Assembly: GCA_017442855.1 (NCBI GenBank)
Contig: JAFSPM010000001.1
Location: 62,001-126,000, forward strand
Length of the DNA: 64,000 bases
Reading direction: 5' to 3'
Source of the DNA: Bacteroidaceae bacterium
GTDB lineage: Bacteria > Bacteroidota > Bacteroidia > Bacteroidales > Bacteroidaceae
Below are positions 53,069-62,804 of this stretch, piece by piece (the first letter of the stretch is position 1; the number at the start of each line of letters is the position of its first letter). Made by a program: the position numbers and the translations under genes. A model generated the notes under the pieces. That model did no database searches. It saw nothing but the letters and a program-made list of their open reading frames with translations, and was not told the DNA's origin.

Positions 53069-54952
53069 TTATCTATTACAGCCTTGAGCCAACACTAATA
53101 ATACATTGATGTCGCTGGGTGATACTCCTGGAATACGACTTGCCTGGCCAATGGTTACAGGATCTATCCTTGTCAGCTTTTGGCGAGCTTCTGTAGAAAG
53201 TGACTGCAATGAGTTATAGTCAAATTTCCCTTTTATCTTAATGTTGTCAAGCCTGCTTACCTTTTCAGCAATGAATCGTTCTCGTTCAATGTATCCACTA
53301 TATTTTATTAGTATCTCGGCTGCTTCAATAATTTCTTCTTTTCTATCAGCAATGCTATTCAGTAGCTCTTTAAAAGCAGGAATATGTAAAGCTATACCCT
53401 CTATGGTTATTTGAGGACGGATAATTAAATCCATTAACTTACAGGTATGGCGGAGTGGGGTAGTTCCCCATTGTTCGAGAATATTATTAATAGAATCTGG
53501 CTTTATTGAATGCTCTTTTGCAAAACTGATTATTTTATTTATTTGTCCCTCTTTAGATTTCATCAATTCATATCTATGCTGATTAGCTAATCCTATCTCG
53601 TATGCTTTTGGCGTAAGTCGCATATCAGCATCATCCATGCGTAAAAGAATACGGTATTCAGCTCGAGATGTAAACATACGATAGGGCTCATCAACCCCTT
53701 TTGTTACCAAGTCGTCTATCAACACTCCAATATAAGCTTCATCTCTTCCTAATACCATCTGTTCGCCACCATGACAATTGATGTGTGCGTTGATACCAGC
53801 CATCAATCCTTGTCCTGCAGCCTCTTCGTATCCAGTGGTTCCATTTACTTGCCCAGCAAAAAAGAGATTTTTAATAATCTTCGATTCCAATGAATGTTTT
53901 AGCTGTGTTGGGTCGAAATAATCGTATTCGATGGCATACCCTGGTCTATAAACGACAATATCCCTAAAAGCAGGTATCTTCTTTAATGCAGAAATTTGTA
54001 TTTCCATCGGCAGAGAAGATGAAAAACCATTCAGATACAGTTCATTGGTAGTTTCACCTTCTGGCTCCAAGAAAAGTTGATGATGACCTTTCTCTGCAAA
54101 AGTAACAATTTTAGTTTCTATGCTAGGACAATAACGAGGACCGATGCTTTGTATTTGACCATTGTACAGGGGAGAGTCTGCTAATCCGCTCCGTAAGATA
54201 GCGTGAACCTCTTCATTTGTATTAACAGTCCAACAAGTGAGTTGCTTAAGATGTCTTATATCTGTGTCTAAAAAAGAAAACTTGTGGAAGTCTTTTTCAC
54301 CTTCTTGTACTTCCAAATCTTCAAAGTGTACACTTCTTCCATCTATCCTTACTGGAGTGCCAGTTTTCATACGTGCAGACTTTATGCCATATTGAGTAAT
54401 GGATTCCGTTAGTTTATATGATGCAGGTTCTGCGATTCGGCCTCCAGGAACCATTTTTCTTCCTATATGCATTAATCCATTAAGAAACGTACCTGCGGTG
54501 ATTATCACGCATTTACATCTAAAAGTTACTCCCCATACAGTTTTCAGTCCAACAACTTGATTATTCTCTATGACGAGTTCTTCTACCGTATCTTGCCAAA
54601 TGTGTAGATTAGGAGTGTTCTCTAATATTTCACGCCATGCCCAAATGTATTTTCCTCTATCGCATTGTGCTCGAGGACTCCACATAGCGGGACCTTTTGA
54701 GCGATTCAAGATGCGGAACTGAATAGCTGTTTTGTCTGTGACGACGCCCATAAATCCACCCATAGCATCTATTTCACGAACAATTTGTCCTTTAGCGATA
54801 CCACCAACAGCTGGGTTGCAACTCATTTGGGCTATTTTGTTCATGTCCATGGTAATGAGACATGTCTTTGATCCCAGATTAGCAGCAGCAGTTGCAGCTT
54901 CGCATCCAGCGTGACCTGCGCCAATCACCACTATATCATAGTTAAAGTCCAT
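53069..54952 (-). CDS. mnmG: tRNA uridine 5-carboxymethylaminomethyl modification enzyme (GidA)
   Basis: 627 residues. FAD-binding GAGHAGCEAATAAANLG at the N-terminus, CNPAVGGIAKGQIVREIDAMGG with the active-site cysteine, and the second GidA signature GQVNGTTGYEEAAGQG. With MnmE it modifies wobble uridine 34. A parS site follows the stop. It lies 62 bp after ybeY in the same direction. Confidence 0.97.
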   Translation of the reverse strand: MDFNYDIVVIGAGHAGCEAATAAANLGSKTCLITMDMNKIAQMSCNPAVGGIAKGQIVREIDAMGGFMGVVTDKTAIQFRILNRSKGPAMWSPRAQCDRGKYIWAWREILENTPNLHIWQDTVEELVIENNQVVGLKTVWGVTFRCKCVIITAGTFLNGLMHIGRKMVPGGRIAEPASYKLTESITQYGIKSARMKTGTPVRIDGRSVHFEDLEVQEGEKDFHKFSFLDTDIRHLKQLTCWTVNTNEEVHAILRSGLADSPLYNGQIQSIGPRYCPSIETKIVTFAEKGHHQLFLEPEGETTNELYLNGFSSSLPMEIQISALKKIPAFRDIVVYRPGYAIEYDYFDPTQLKHSLESKIIKNLFFAGQVNGTTGYEEAAGQGLMAGINAHINCHGGEQMVLGRDEAYIGVLIDDLVTKGVDEPYRMFTSRAEYRILLRMDDADMRLTPKAYEIGLANQHRYELMKSKEGQINKIISFAKEHSIKPDSINNILEQWGTTPLRHTCKLMDLIIRPQITIEGIALHIPAFKELLNSIADRKEEIIEAAEILIKYSGYIERERFIAEKVSRLDNIKIKGKFDYNSLQSLSTEARQKLTRIDPVTIGQASRIPGVSPSDINVLLVLAQGCNR

Positions 54953-55014
54953 TCTTTAGTTCCTTTTATTAAAAATATAGAAATAACTATTTAGATTCTC
55001 TTAGTGAACTATCA

Positions 55015-55425
55015 TTATAATATTGACAAGGCTTTGTCTTCCGCAGCTTCCATCTTTTCTCGCTCACCTGGTCCTTTGTCATTAATCCCACATAAATGTA
55101 GTACGCCATGAATGATAACTCGATGCAGTTCTGTATAATAATCATTGCCTAACAATTCAGCGTTGGAACGAACGGTATCCAAACTGATGAATAGGTCGCC
55201 ACTAAGTCTATTGCCTTGGCAGTAGTCAAAAGTGATGATATCCGTGTAGTAATCGTGTTGTAGATATTCACGGTTAACGGCTAATATTTTCTCATCGTTG
55301 CAAAAGAAATAAGCTATTTCACCGACTCTCTTACCATAACTTGCTGCTACTTTCTTAATCCATTCTCGCACTTTGGTTTGGTCAATGTCCGGCAACTCAA
55401 TTTGTTCTGTCTGAAAAGTAATCAT
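55015..55425 (-). CDS. ybeY: YbeY endoribonuclease / rRNA maturation factor
   Basis: 136 residues. The metalloprotease-like motif is HRVIIHGVLHLCGINDKGP: the HGxLHLxG part and two histidines match the family, but the third zinc ligand, usually His in GYDH, is Lys (NDK). Upstream, DIITFDYCQGNRLSGDLFISLDTV is typical. Acts in 16S rRNA 3'-end processing and ribosome quality control. It lies 6 bp after the spmAB-type gene. Confidence 0.93.
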   Translation of the reverse strand: MITFQTEQIELPDIDQTKVREWIKKVAASYGKRVGEIAYFFCNDEKILAVNREYLQHDYYTDIITFDYCQGNRLSGDLFISLDTVRSNAELLGNDYYTELHRVIIHGVLHLCGINDKGPGEREKMEAAEDKALSIL

Positions 55426-55431
55426 AGTGCT

Positions 55432-56664
55432 TTAAAAGAAGAAGAGATAACTGATGAAAATGCCAGCGATTATACCTGATAAGTCTGCCAATAAACCGCA
55501 AGTAACAGCATTGCGAGTCTTTGTGATGCCAACACTACCAAAATAAACTGCCAAAATGTAGAAGGTTGTATCTGACGCCCCACGTACGACACAACTCATT
55601 CTTCCCACCAACGAATCAGCTCCATATTGTTGCATGGTATCAATCATCAAACCATTAGCGCCACTACCACTGAGTGATTTCATTAAAGCTGTGGGCAATG
55701 CTCCAACAAACGTAGTATCAACTCCTGTTAAGCCCACCAGCCATCCAATGCCATTCACTAAAATATCCATTGCACCAGATGCGCGAAAAACACCTATTCC
55801 AACAAGGAATGCCACCAAATAGGGGATGATTCTTACAGCAGTGGTAAACCCTTCTTTCGCTCCATCTATGAACGCATCATAAACTTTTGCTTTTTTCCAT
55901 ACCCCCCACGCTATAAAAATAATGATGATACCAAAGAGAATAATGTTAGCTACTAATGTAGAGTAGGTACCCATAGTTTCTCGGCTAACTGTCAGAAATA
56001 ACCACATCAACAGGCTGAAAAACAATGCTATTCCTACAACCAATGATAGGATAGCCTTGTTAAACAAATTAATATGCTGGCTTATGCTGACTACGGTAAT
56101 GCCCACAATAGTAGAGATGGTGGTAGTAATTAAGGTTGGAATGAATATATCTGTTGGTTGAGCTGCTCCCATTTGGGCACGATACATCATGATGCTGATA
56201 GGAATAAGAATAAGGCCTGATGTATTGATAACCAAGAACATGATCATAGGATTGGTTGCCGTATCTTTCTTTGGGTTAAGCGATTGCAATTCTCCCATAG
56301 CTTTAAGACCTAAAGGTGTTGCAGCATTGTCTAATCCTAACATATTGGCACTTAGATTCATAAAGATAGATCCTAAGGCTGGATGTCCTTTGGGAATATC
56401 AGGGAAGAGCTTGCATAGTACAGGACTTAGGAATTTGGATAAGGCATTAATCATGCCACTTTTCTCGCCAATCTTCATGATACCTAACCAGAAAGCCAGT
56501 AAACCGGTTAGTCCTATAGCTATCTCAAAAGCATTTTTAGAAGAATCAAAAGTCGAGTTCACAAGCGTAGTAAAGATTTCTGTATCGCCAGTAATAAGAA
56601 GCTTGCTTAATGCAACACAGAAAGCAACAACGAAAAAAGCAACCCAAATATAATTAAGTACCAT
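55432..56664 (-). CDS. Fused SpmA/SpmB-type nucleoside-recognition (Gate) membrane protein
   Basis: 410 residues with about ten helices. The N-terminal half is SpmA-like (GLTGLLAFWLGIMKIGEKSGMINALSKFLSPVL, MNLSANMLGLDNAATPLGLKAM) and the C-terminal half SpmB-like (RIIPYLVAFLVGIGVFRASGAMDI, RGASDTTFYILAVYFGSVG). In spore formers the halves are separate genes; here they are fused in a non-sporulating lineage, as is usual in Bacteroidota. Substrate unknown. First gene of the run to deoC, promoter 56684-56691. Confidence 0.9.
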   Translation of the reverse strand: MVLNYIWVAFFVVAFCVALSKLLITGDTEIFTTLVNSTFDSSKNAFEIAIGLTGLLAFWLGIMKIGEKSGMINALSKFLSPVLCKLFPDIPKGHPALGSIFMNLSANMLGLDNAATPLGLKAMGELQSLNPKKDTATNPMIMFLVINTSGLILIPISIMMYRAQMGAAQPTDIFIPTLITTTISTIVGITVVSISQHINLFNKAILSLVVGIALFFSLLMWLFLTVSRETMGTYSTLVANIILFGIIIIFIAWGVWKKAKVYDAFIDGAKEGFTTAVRIIPYLVAFLVGIGVFRASGAMDILVNGIGWLVGLTGVDTTFVGALPTALMKSLSGSGANGLMIDTMQQYGADSLVGRMSCVVRGASDTTFYILAVYFGSVGITKTRNAVTCGLLADLSGIIAGIFISYLFFF

Positions 56665-56683
56665 GTCTTTGTCTTTTATGTTG

Positions 56684-56691
56684 CAAAAATA
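56684..56691 (-). promoter_or_regulatory. -7 promoter element of the spmAB-to-deoC run
   Basis: Minus-strand TATTTTTG, 19 nt upstream of the ATG. Confidence 0.55.
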
Positions 56692-56713
56692 CTAATATAA
56701 AAATAAAAAATAC

Positions 56714-56721
56714 TATCTTTG
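56714..56721 (+). promoter_or_regulatory. -7 promoter element of ruvB
   Basis: TATCTTTG, 26 nt before the ATG; divergent from the preceding promoter. Confidence 0.65.
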
Positions 56722-56747
56722 TAATCTAAATATTGCAATAAGCATAT

Positions 56748-57773
56748 ATGAGAGAAGAATTTGATATACGAGCTCAACAGCAGAATGTCAGCGATAAGGA
56801 TTTTGAGAACGCTTTGCGTCCATTGAGATTTGAAGATTTCAGTGGACAGGAAAAAGTGGTTGACAACCTGCGAGTATTTGTGCAAGCAGCTCGTATGAGA
56901 GGAGAATCATTGGATCATGTGTTACTACATGGCCCTCCTGGTTTGGGCAAGACCACTCTGTCTAATATTATAGCCAATGAATTGGGTGTTGGAATAAAGA
57001 TTACTTCTGGTCCAGTACTTGATAAACCAGGTGATTTAGCGGGTATTTTAACAAGTCTTGAGGAGAATGATGTATTGTTTATTGATGAAATACATCGCTT
57101 GTCACCTGTTGTGGAGGAATTCCTTTACTCTGCGATGGAGGACTATCGTATAGATATCATGATAGACAAAGGTCCTTCTGCTAGAAGTATTCAGTTGGAT
57201 CTGAATAAGTTCACGTTGGTAGGTGCTACTACCCGCAGTGGTTTGTTGACAGCTCCTTTGCGTGCTCGATTTGGTATCAATCTTCATTTAGAGTATTACG
57301 ACAACGCTGTCTTACAAAAGATTATCGAACGTTCTGCTGACATTCTAGGAATTCCAATCCAAAAGAACGCCTCTGCAGAGATTGCATCCCGTAGTCGTGG
57401 TACGCCACGTATAGCCAATGCATTGTTGAGGCGTGTACGTGACTTCGCTCAAGTTAAGGGTACAGGTAGTATAGATATGTCTATTGCCCGTTATGCCTTG
57501 GAAGCATTGAATATCGACAAGTATGGATTGGACGAAATAGATAATAAGATTTTGCTGACTATCATCGATAAATTCAAAGGTGGGCCTGTGGGATTGAACA
57601 CTATTGCCACCGCTTTAGGAGAAGATGCGGGCACGATAGAAGAGGTTTATGAGCCATTCCTCATTAAAGAAGGGTTTATCAAACGGACACCAAGAGGACG
57701 TGAGGTAACAGAATTGGCATACAAACATTTGGGACGTTTTCGTTTTTCTGAACAAGGAGATCTTTTTAGTTAA
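56748..57773 (+). CDS. ruvB: Holliday junction branch migration helicase RuvB
   Basis: 341 residues. Walker [12 protein letters not shown], Walker [10 protein letters not shown], the beta-hairpin region [18 protein letters not shown], sensor 1 GATTRSG, and the C-terminal winged helix ([25 protein letters not shown]). It drives branch migration with RuvA, which is not in this window. First of a three-gene plus-strand operon. Confidence 0.97.
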   Translation: MREEFDIRAQQQNVSDKDFENALRPLRFEDFSGQEKVVDNLRVFVQAARMRGESLDHVLLHGPPGLGKTTLSNIIANELGVGIKITSGPVLDKPGDLAGILTSLEENDVLFIDEIHRLSPVVEEFLYSAMEDYRIDIMIDKGPSARSIQLDLNKFTLVGATTRSGLLTAPLRARFGINLHLEYYDNAVLQKIIERSADILGIPIQKNASAEIASRSRGTPRIANALLRRVRDFAQVKGTGSIDMSIARYALEALNIDKYGLDEIDNKILLTIIDKFKGGPVGLNTIATALGEDAGTIEEVYEPFLIKEGFIKRTPRGREVTELAYKHLGRFRFSEQGDLFS

Positions 57774-57779
57774 AGGATT

Positions 57780-59222
57780 ATGGCAAATTTGAAATCTCTG
57801 GCAAAAGATACTGCCATCTATGGTTTGAGCAGCATTGTAGGCAGATTTCTAAATTATCTGTTAGTGCCAGTTTATACCATTGCATTACCAGCCTCTGGAG
57901 GTGGCTATGGTGTAGTGACCAATGTCTATGCGTGGGTAGCACTGATGATGGTAATCCTTACATGTGGCATGGAAACAGGTTTTTTCCGTTTTGCCAATAA
58001 TGGCAAGGATGAACCCATGCGCGTGTATTCCACAACTTTACTTACTGTAGGTGGTTTCTCCTTAATATTTCTTATTATAGGTTTAGCGTTCTTGCACCCT
58101 ATAGCAGGATGGCTTGGCTATGAAGAACATCCTTGGTACCTTGGCATGATGATGATGGTGGTAGCGATGGATGCCTTTCAAGCTATACCATTTTCTTTCC
58201 TTCGTTACCAAAAAAAAGCCTTACGTTTTGCATCATTGAAGTTATTATTCATTTTCTTGAACATCACTCTCAATCTTATTTATTATGTTGGGATGAATGG
58301 TCATGATGTGGGTAAGGCATTCCTTATAAACCTTATATGTACATCATTTATTATGGTGTGCATGATTCCAGAACTGCGTGGGTTTAAATATGTGTTTGAT
58401 AAGGAACTTAACCATCGGATGATGCGTTATTGCTTGCCATTATTGATATTGGGCATTGCTGGCATCCTTAACCAAGTAGCCGATAAAATAATATTTCCTT
58501 ATGTCTATCCAGATAAGGCTCAAGGCATTGTAGAGTTAGGCATTTATGGAGCATGTGTGAAGATTGCTATGATTATGGCAATGCTGACACAGGCTTTTCG
58601 TTATGCATATGAACCATTTGTGTTTGGAAAGAGCCGTGATAAAGATAGTAAAGAGGTATATGCGCAAGGAATGAAATTCTTTATTATCTTTGCTTTATTG
58701 GCCTATTTGTCTGTAGTTTTCTACCTTGATATTCTAAAGTATTTAATAGGAAGAGGCTATTGGGAAGGACTGAAAGTGGTACCCATTGTTATGATGGCAG
58801 AGGTCTTTATGGGTATTTATTTCAACCTGTCATTTTGGTATAAGCTTATTGATGAGACGCATTGGGGAGCATCATTCTCTATTATTGGTTGTGCTACTTT
58901 GGTTTTGGTCAATGTGTTCTTCATCCCCCAATATAGTTATATGGCCTGTGCTTGGGCCGGATTCTGTGGTTATGGTGTTGCGATGTTGCTTAGCTATTTG
59001 ATAGGTCAAAAGAAGTATCCTATTAATTATGACCTCAAATCCATTGGAACCTATGTATTGTTGGCTGCTGCCTTATATGTAGCAGCCGAGTGTCTGGAGA
59101 TAGAGAACTTATGGCTTCGTCTTTTCTTCCGTACCATCCTGTTGTTGATTTTTGTAGCATATATTATCAAGCGTGATTTGCCGCTGAGAAATATTCCTCT
59201 GATAAATCGTTTCATCAAATAA
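57780..59222 (+). CDS. Polysaccharide biosynthesis / oligosaccharide flippase family protein
   Basis: 480 residues with 12-14 predicted helices (e.g. LLILGIAGILNQVADKIIFPYV, LLSYLIGQKKYPINY). The N-terminal LAKDTAIYGLSSIVGRFLNYLLVPVYT is characteristic of Wzx/MurJ-like flippases that move lipid-linked sugars across the inner membrane. It starts 6 bp after ruvB. No glycosyltransferases are adjacent, so the substrate is open. Confidence 0.88.
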   Translation: MANLKSLAKDTAIYGLSSIVGRFLNYLLVPVYTIALPASGGGYGVVTNVYAWVALMMVILTCGMETGFFRFANNGKDEPMRVYSTTLLTVGGFSLIFLIIGLAFLHPIAGWLGYEEHPWYLGMMMMVVAMDAFQAIPFSFLRYQKKALRFASLKLLFIFLNITLNLIYYVGMNGHDVGKAFLINLICTSFIMVCMIPELRGFKYVFDKELNHRMMRYCLPLLILGIAGILNQVADKIIFPYVYPDKAQGIVELGIYGACVKIAMIMAMLTQAFRYAYEPFVFGKSRDKDSKEVYAQGMKFFIIFALLAYLSVVFYLDILKYLIGRGYWEGLKVVPIVMMAEVFMGIYFNLSFWYKLIDETHWGASFSIIGCATLVLVNVFFIPQYSYMACAWAGFCGYGVAMLLSYLIGQKKYPINYDLKSIGTYVLLAAALYVAAECLEIENLWLRLFFRTILLLIFVAYIIKRDLPLRNIPLINRFIK

Positions 59223-59229
59223 TGTTATT

Positions 59230-60612
59230 ATGGAGAATAATCAGAATGAAAAGAGTGTATTTGTATTCAAATCATTCATAGAAGAATATTTGGACGTGCG
59301 TCGCGATAAAGCAGATGAAAGTGATGCAGTTAAATCCATACGTGAAGGAGTAGAAATGAAAGGAGCTACCATTTGGATTTTAATAGCTGCTATCCTCCTG
59401 GCTTCTTTGGGTCTCAATGTGAATTCTACGGCAGTCATTATTGGTGCCATGCTGATATCTCCTATCATGGGTCCTATCATGGGTGTAGGACTGGCTATTG
59501 GTTTGGGTGACTTTGATTTGATGAAACGTTCTTTTAAGAATTATTTGGTGATAACCTTGTTTAGTGTGGTTACTGCCACCTTATTCTTCTTGATTAGTCC
59601 ATCTGTTTCTGAAGGCCAGTCAGAGTTATTGGCTCGTACTTCTCCTACTATTTATGACGTTTTCATCGCGTTATTTGGTGGTGCTGCTGGCTTTATAGCC
59701 CTTTCTACAACAAAAAAGGGATCTGTTATTCCAGGTGTAGCTATCGCTACAGCTCTGATGCCTCCGTTGTGTACGGCTGGCTTTGGTTTGGCTACTGGTA
59801 ATCTGATTTATTTCCTTGGAGCGTTCTATCTATATTTTATCAATTCGGTTTTCATTTGTGTGGCAACCTACTTGGGAACTAGGGTAATGCGCTTTAGTAG
59901 GCTTCAATATGTTGATAAAGAACGTGAGAAGAAAGTACGCAAATACATTGTATGGGTGGTAGTGCTGACCATGATTCCTGCACTTTATCTTACTTATGGT
60001 ATCTTGAATGATACGATATATGAGGGTTCTGTGAAACGCTTTGTGAATGAGCAGTTAAGTTTTGAAAATGCACAAGTGGTTGATAAAAAGATTGAGAAAC
60101 GCGATGATGGGAAAGTATTACGAGTGGTTTTAGTTGGCAAGGAGGTTGCCGATAGTACTATTTTCATGGCTCAGCGTCGTATGATTGATTATAATCTTGG
60201 TGATACTAAGTTAGTGGTATTACAAGGAGTAAGTGGCCAACAGGCAGCTACGTTGGATATCACATCAGTGCGAGCTCAAGTATTAGAGGATTTTTATAAG
60301 AATGGTGAGGTTAAGCTACAACAACAATCCGTATTGATAGATTCTTTACAAACTATGCTGGATACTTATATTTCCTATGATGAGTTGGCTCGTGCCTTGA
60401 TGCCTGAAATGAAAGTACTTTACCCTCAAGTGAGTCACTTCGCTCTTTCCAAGTCGTTAGGGATGAGTATTGATTCCGCCAAGGTTGATACGATTACCTT
60501 TGCCATCATTCAACTCAATAAGCGTATGGATGAACGTGAAAAAGGTAAAATGGTTGAATGGCTGAAGGCACGTACCAATTCTAAAGAGCTCAAATTACTG
60601 ATAGAACAATAA
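59230..60612 (+). CDS. DUF389 family membrane protein
   Basis: 460 residues. The conserved membrane core reads GATIWILIAAILLASLGLNVNSTAVIIGAMLISPIMGPIMGVGLAIG (about 44-90), followed by GGAAGFIALSTTKKGSVIPGVAIATALMPPLCTAGFGLA. Six or so helices are followed by a ~200-residue soluble C-terminal domain that the shortest family members lack. Function unknown. Last gene of the ruvB operon, ended by the hairpin at 60617. Confidence 0.88.
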   Translation: MENNQNEKSVFVFKSFIEEYLDVRRDKADESDAVKSIREGVEMKGATIWILIAAILLASLGLNVNSTAVIIGAMLISPIMGPIMGVGLAIGLGDFDLMKRSFKNYLVITLFSVVTATLFFLISPSVSEGQSELLARTSPTIYDVFIALFGGAAGFIALSTTKKGSVIPGVAIATALMPPLCTAGFGLATGNLIYFLGAFYLYFINSVFICVATYLGTRVMRFSRLQYVDKEREKKVRKYIVWVVVLTMIPALYLTYGILNDTIYEGSVKRFVNEQLSFENAQVVDKKIEKRDDGKVLRVVLVGKEVADSTIFMAQRRMIDYNLGDTKLVVLQGVSGQQAATLDITSVRAQVLEDFYKNGEVKLQQQSVLIDSLQTMLDTYISYDELARALMPEMKVLYPQVSHFALSKSLGMSIDSAKVDTITFAIIQLNKRMDEREKGKMVEWLKARTNSKELKLLIEQ

Positions 60613-60616
60613 AAAC

Positions 60617-60642
60617 TATCCCCGCTCAATATAGCGGGGATA
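60617..60642. terminator. Bidirectional terminator between DUF389 and helicase genes
   Basis: A 10-bp stem TATCCCCGCT/AGCGGGGATA (60617-60626 with 60633-60642), 6-nt loop and T-rich flank. Confidence 0.88.
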
Positions 60643-60648
60643 ATTATT

Positions 60649-62616
60649 TTATTTCTTCTTGTTCTTTTTTGCCCATCCGTCTTCGTTGAAGTTGGGCGCT
60701 TCTCCTTTAAGATTACTGTCTTGCATAAAGAACTGCATCCAATCGTCTTTGCGACCACGAGGTTTTGTATAGCCACGTTCTTCACGGCTGGGTTTATTCT
60801 TGGCAGCTTTCTTAGCAGCCTTGATCTCAGCCAGCTGTTTCACTACCTCTTTATCTTTCTCGCGGGCAGAACGACGACCTTCACGTGTTGGTCTTTCATC
60901 GATTCTTTCCCTGCTTCTATGTTCAGATTTTCTGTCAGACCTGCTCTTCCCATCGGATTTTCTGGACTTTTCCTCTTCCTCACCACCAGGGTTCGAGAAC
61001 TGCACCGTGATGGCTCTGTTCTTATAACTCTTACCATTTAAAAATCTTACAACGCGGTCGCCATCTTCTTCCCTTACTTCAAAGAAGGAGTAATTCTGCA
61101 TTACATCAATTCGTCCAATTTCCACCTTGCCATGTATATGTTCGTTGACAATACTCATCAGTATTTTGGGGTTTAGATGGTCGGTACGTCCCAAATTGAT
61201 GAACAAACGGCTAAAACCTTCCTCGGCTAAACGGTTACGACTACGTTTTCCTTCTTTGCCTTCTTTTTCTTTCTTACGCTCACGTCCATTGTCAATTTCT
61301 ATCTCAGGACGATTGCGGTAGTAGTCTAAGAAACGATTAAATGCGATGGAAACGACTCTTTTCAGTACATCTTCCTTGCTCAGCCAGTCAAGTTTGCGGT
61401 AAACCTCAGACATGAATTCATTGATTTCTTCCTCATTTACCTGAACTTTCTCCAGATTATCAATTGATTTCATCAACTGCTTCTTGCAAATCTGCTGACG
61501 GGTAGGCATTTCGCCTGCTTGGAATTCATGACCGATTACCTTTTCTATATTACGCATCTTGCCTTTCTCACGAAGGTTGATGATAGCGATAGAAGTACCC
61601 GTCTTTCCAGCACGACCCGTACGTCCGCTTCGATGGGTATAATATTCGATATCATCTGGAAGACCATAGTTGATGACATGTGTCAAGTCATCAACGTCAA
61701 GGCCACGAGCAGCTACATCGGTAGCTACCAACAATTGTAGATGGCGTAAACGGAACTTCTGCATCACCAGGTCACGAGCGGCTTGAGACAACTCACCATG
61801 CAAACTATCAGCGTTATAGCCATCCTGCATCAGTTTGTCGGCTATCTCTTGAGTCTCTATACGAGTACGACAGAAGATGATGGCATAAATGTTAGGGTGA
61901 TAGTCAACAATACGCTTCAGCGTTTCATATTTGTCCTTAGCATGCACGCAATAATAAACATGGTTTACGTTGTGCGTACTCTCATTCTTACGCCCAATGG
62001 TGATTTCCTTTGCATCGTGGAGATAGTTCTTGGCTATCTTTTCAATTTCTTTGTTCATGGTGGCCGAGAACATCAAGGTATTTCGTGTTTCTGGCACAGC
62101 CTCAAGAATTGCATTCAAGTCTTCAGAGAAACCCATATCAAGCATCTCGTCTGCCTCATCCATTACCACGTTTTTAATGTTAGCCAGTGAAACCTTCTCG
62201 CGACGCATTAAGTCAAGTAAGCGTCCTGGTGTGGCTACTACAATGTGTACACCTTGTTTCAATGCACGTATCTGGCTTTCAATAGATGAACCACCATATA
62301 CAGGTAGCACATGGACACCTTCCACATACTTGGAATAATCCTTCAAATCACCAGCAATCTGGAGACAGAGTTCGCGGGTAGGACATAGTATAAGTGATTG
62401 TGGAACTCTTTGATCCACATCCAGTTTCTGTATTACAGGCAGACCAAATGCTGCTGTTTTTCCTGTACCTGTCTGAGCCAACGCCACGACATCTGCGTCG
62501 CCACTCAGCAAATAAGGGATTACCTCCTCCTGTACAGGCATAGGGCTAACAAACCCCAGTTCATAAATGGCGCGACAAATGTCTGCCGACACACCCAATT
62601 CTTCAAAAGTCTTCAT
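60649..62616 (-). CDS. DEAD-box ATP-dependent RNA helicase (DeaD/CsdA-like)
   Basis: 655 residues. The helicase core has ALAQTGTGKTAAF (Walker A), VVMDEADEML (DEAD), MFSATMNKEI (SAT), and HRSGRTGRAGKTG. The central-to-C-terminal part contains a DbpA/CsdA-type RNA-binding domain (about 455-530, RLFINLGRTDHLNPKILMSIVNEHIHG...), and the tail is a low-complexity Lys/Arg/Glu/Ser-rich region ending in KKNKKK. Likely acts in ribosome assembly, RNA decay or cold adaptation. Own promoter at 62648-62655. Confidence 0.94.
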   Translation of the reverse strand: MKTFEELGVSADICRAIYELGFVSPMPVQEEVIPYLLSGDADVVALAQTGTGKTAAFGLPVIQKLDVDQRVPQSLILCPTRELCLQIAGDLKDYSKYVEGVHVLPVYGGSSIESQIRALKQGVHIVVATPGRLLDLMRREKVSLANIKNVVMDEADEMLDMGFSEDLNAILEAVPETRNTLMFSATMNKEIEKIAKNYLHDAKEITIGRKNESTHNVNHVYYCVHAKDKYETLKRIVDYHPNIYAIIFCRTRIETQEIADKLMQDGYNADSLHGELSQAARDLVMQKFRLRHLQLLVATDVAARGLDVDDLTHVINYGLPDDIEYYTHRSGRTGRAGKTGTSIAIINLREKGKMRNIEKVIGHEFQAGEMPTRQQICKKQLMKSIDNLEKVQVNEEEINEFMSEVYRKLDWLSKEDVLKRVVSIAFNRFLDYYRNRPEIEIDNGRERKKEKEGKEGKRSRNRLAEEGFSRLFINLGRTDHLNPKILMSIVNEHIHGKVEIGRIDVMQNYSFFEVREEDGDRVVRFLNGKSYKNRAITVQFSNPGGEEEEKSRKSDGKSRSDRKSEHRSRERIDERPTREGRRSAREKDKEVVKQLAEIKAAKKAAKNKPSREERGYTKPRGRKDDWMQFFMQDSNLKGEAPNFNEDGWAKKNKKK

Positions 62617-62647
62617 TAAAATTCTATCAATCTTGATTTTAGGGCTG

Positions 62648-62655
62648 CAAAGTTA
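62648..62655 (-). promoter_or_regulatory. -7 promoter element of the DEAD-box helicase
   Basis: Minus-strand TAACTTTG, 31 nt upstream of the ATG. Confidence 0.6.
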
Positions 62656-62763
62656 CGATTAAGTGAGCAGAAAAGCAAAATTTTTTGCTTTTTTCGAGTG
62701 TGAGTAACTTATCTAAAATTACGATTAATTTTAAACCTATTTGCGAAAATGCAATATGTTTTT

Positions 62764-62771
62764 TACCTTTG
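62764..62771 (+). promoter_or_regulatory. -7 promoter element of the GH2 gene
   Basis: TACCTTTG, 33 nt before the ATG at 62805. Confidence 0.6.
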
Positions 62772-62804
62772 TATTAATAAATGAACCTTAAAAATCTTAT
62801 TGCG

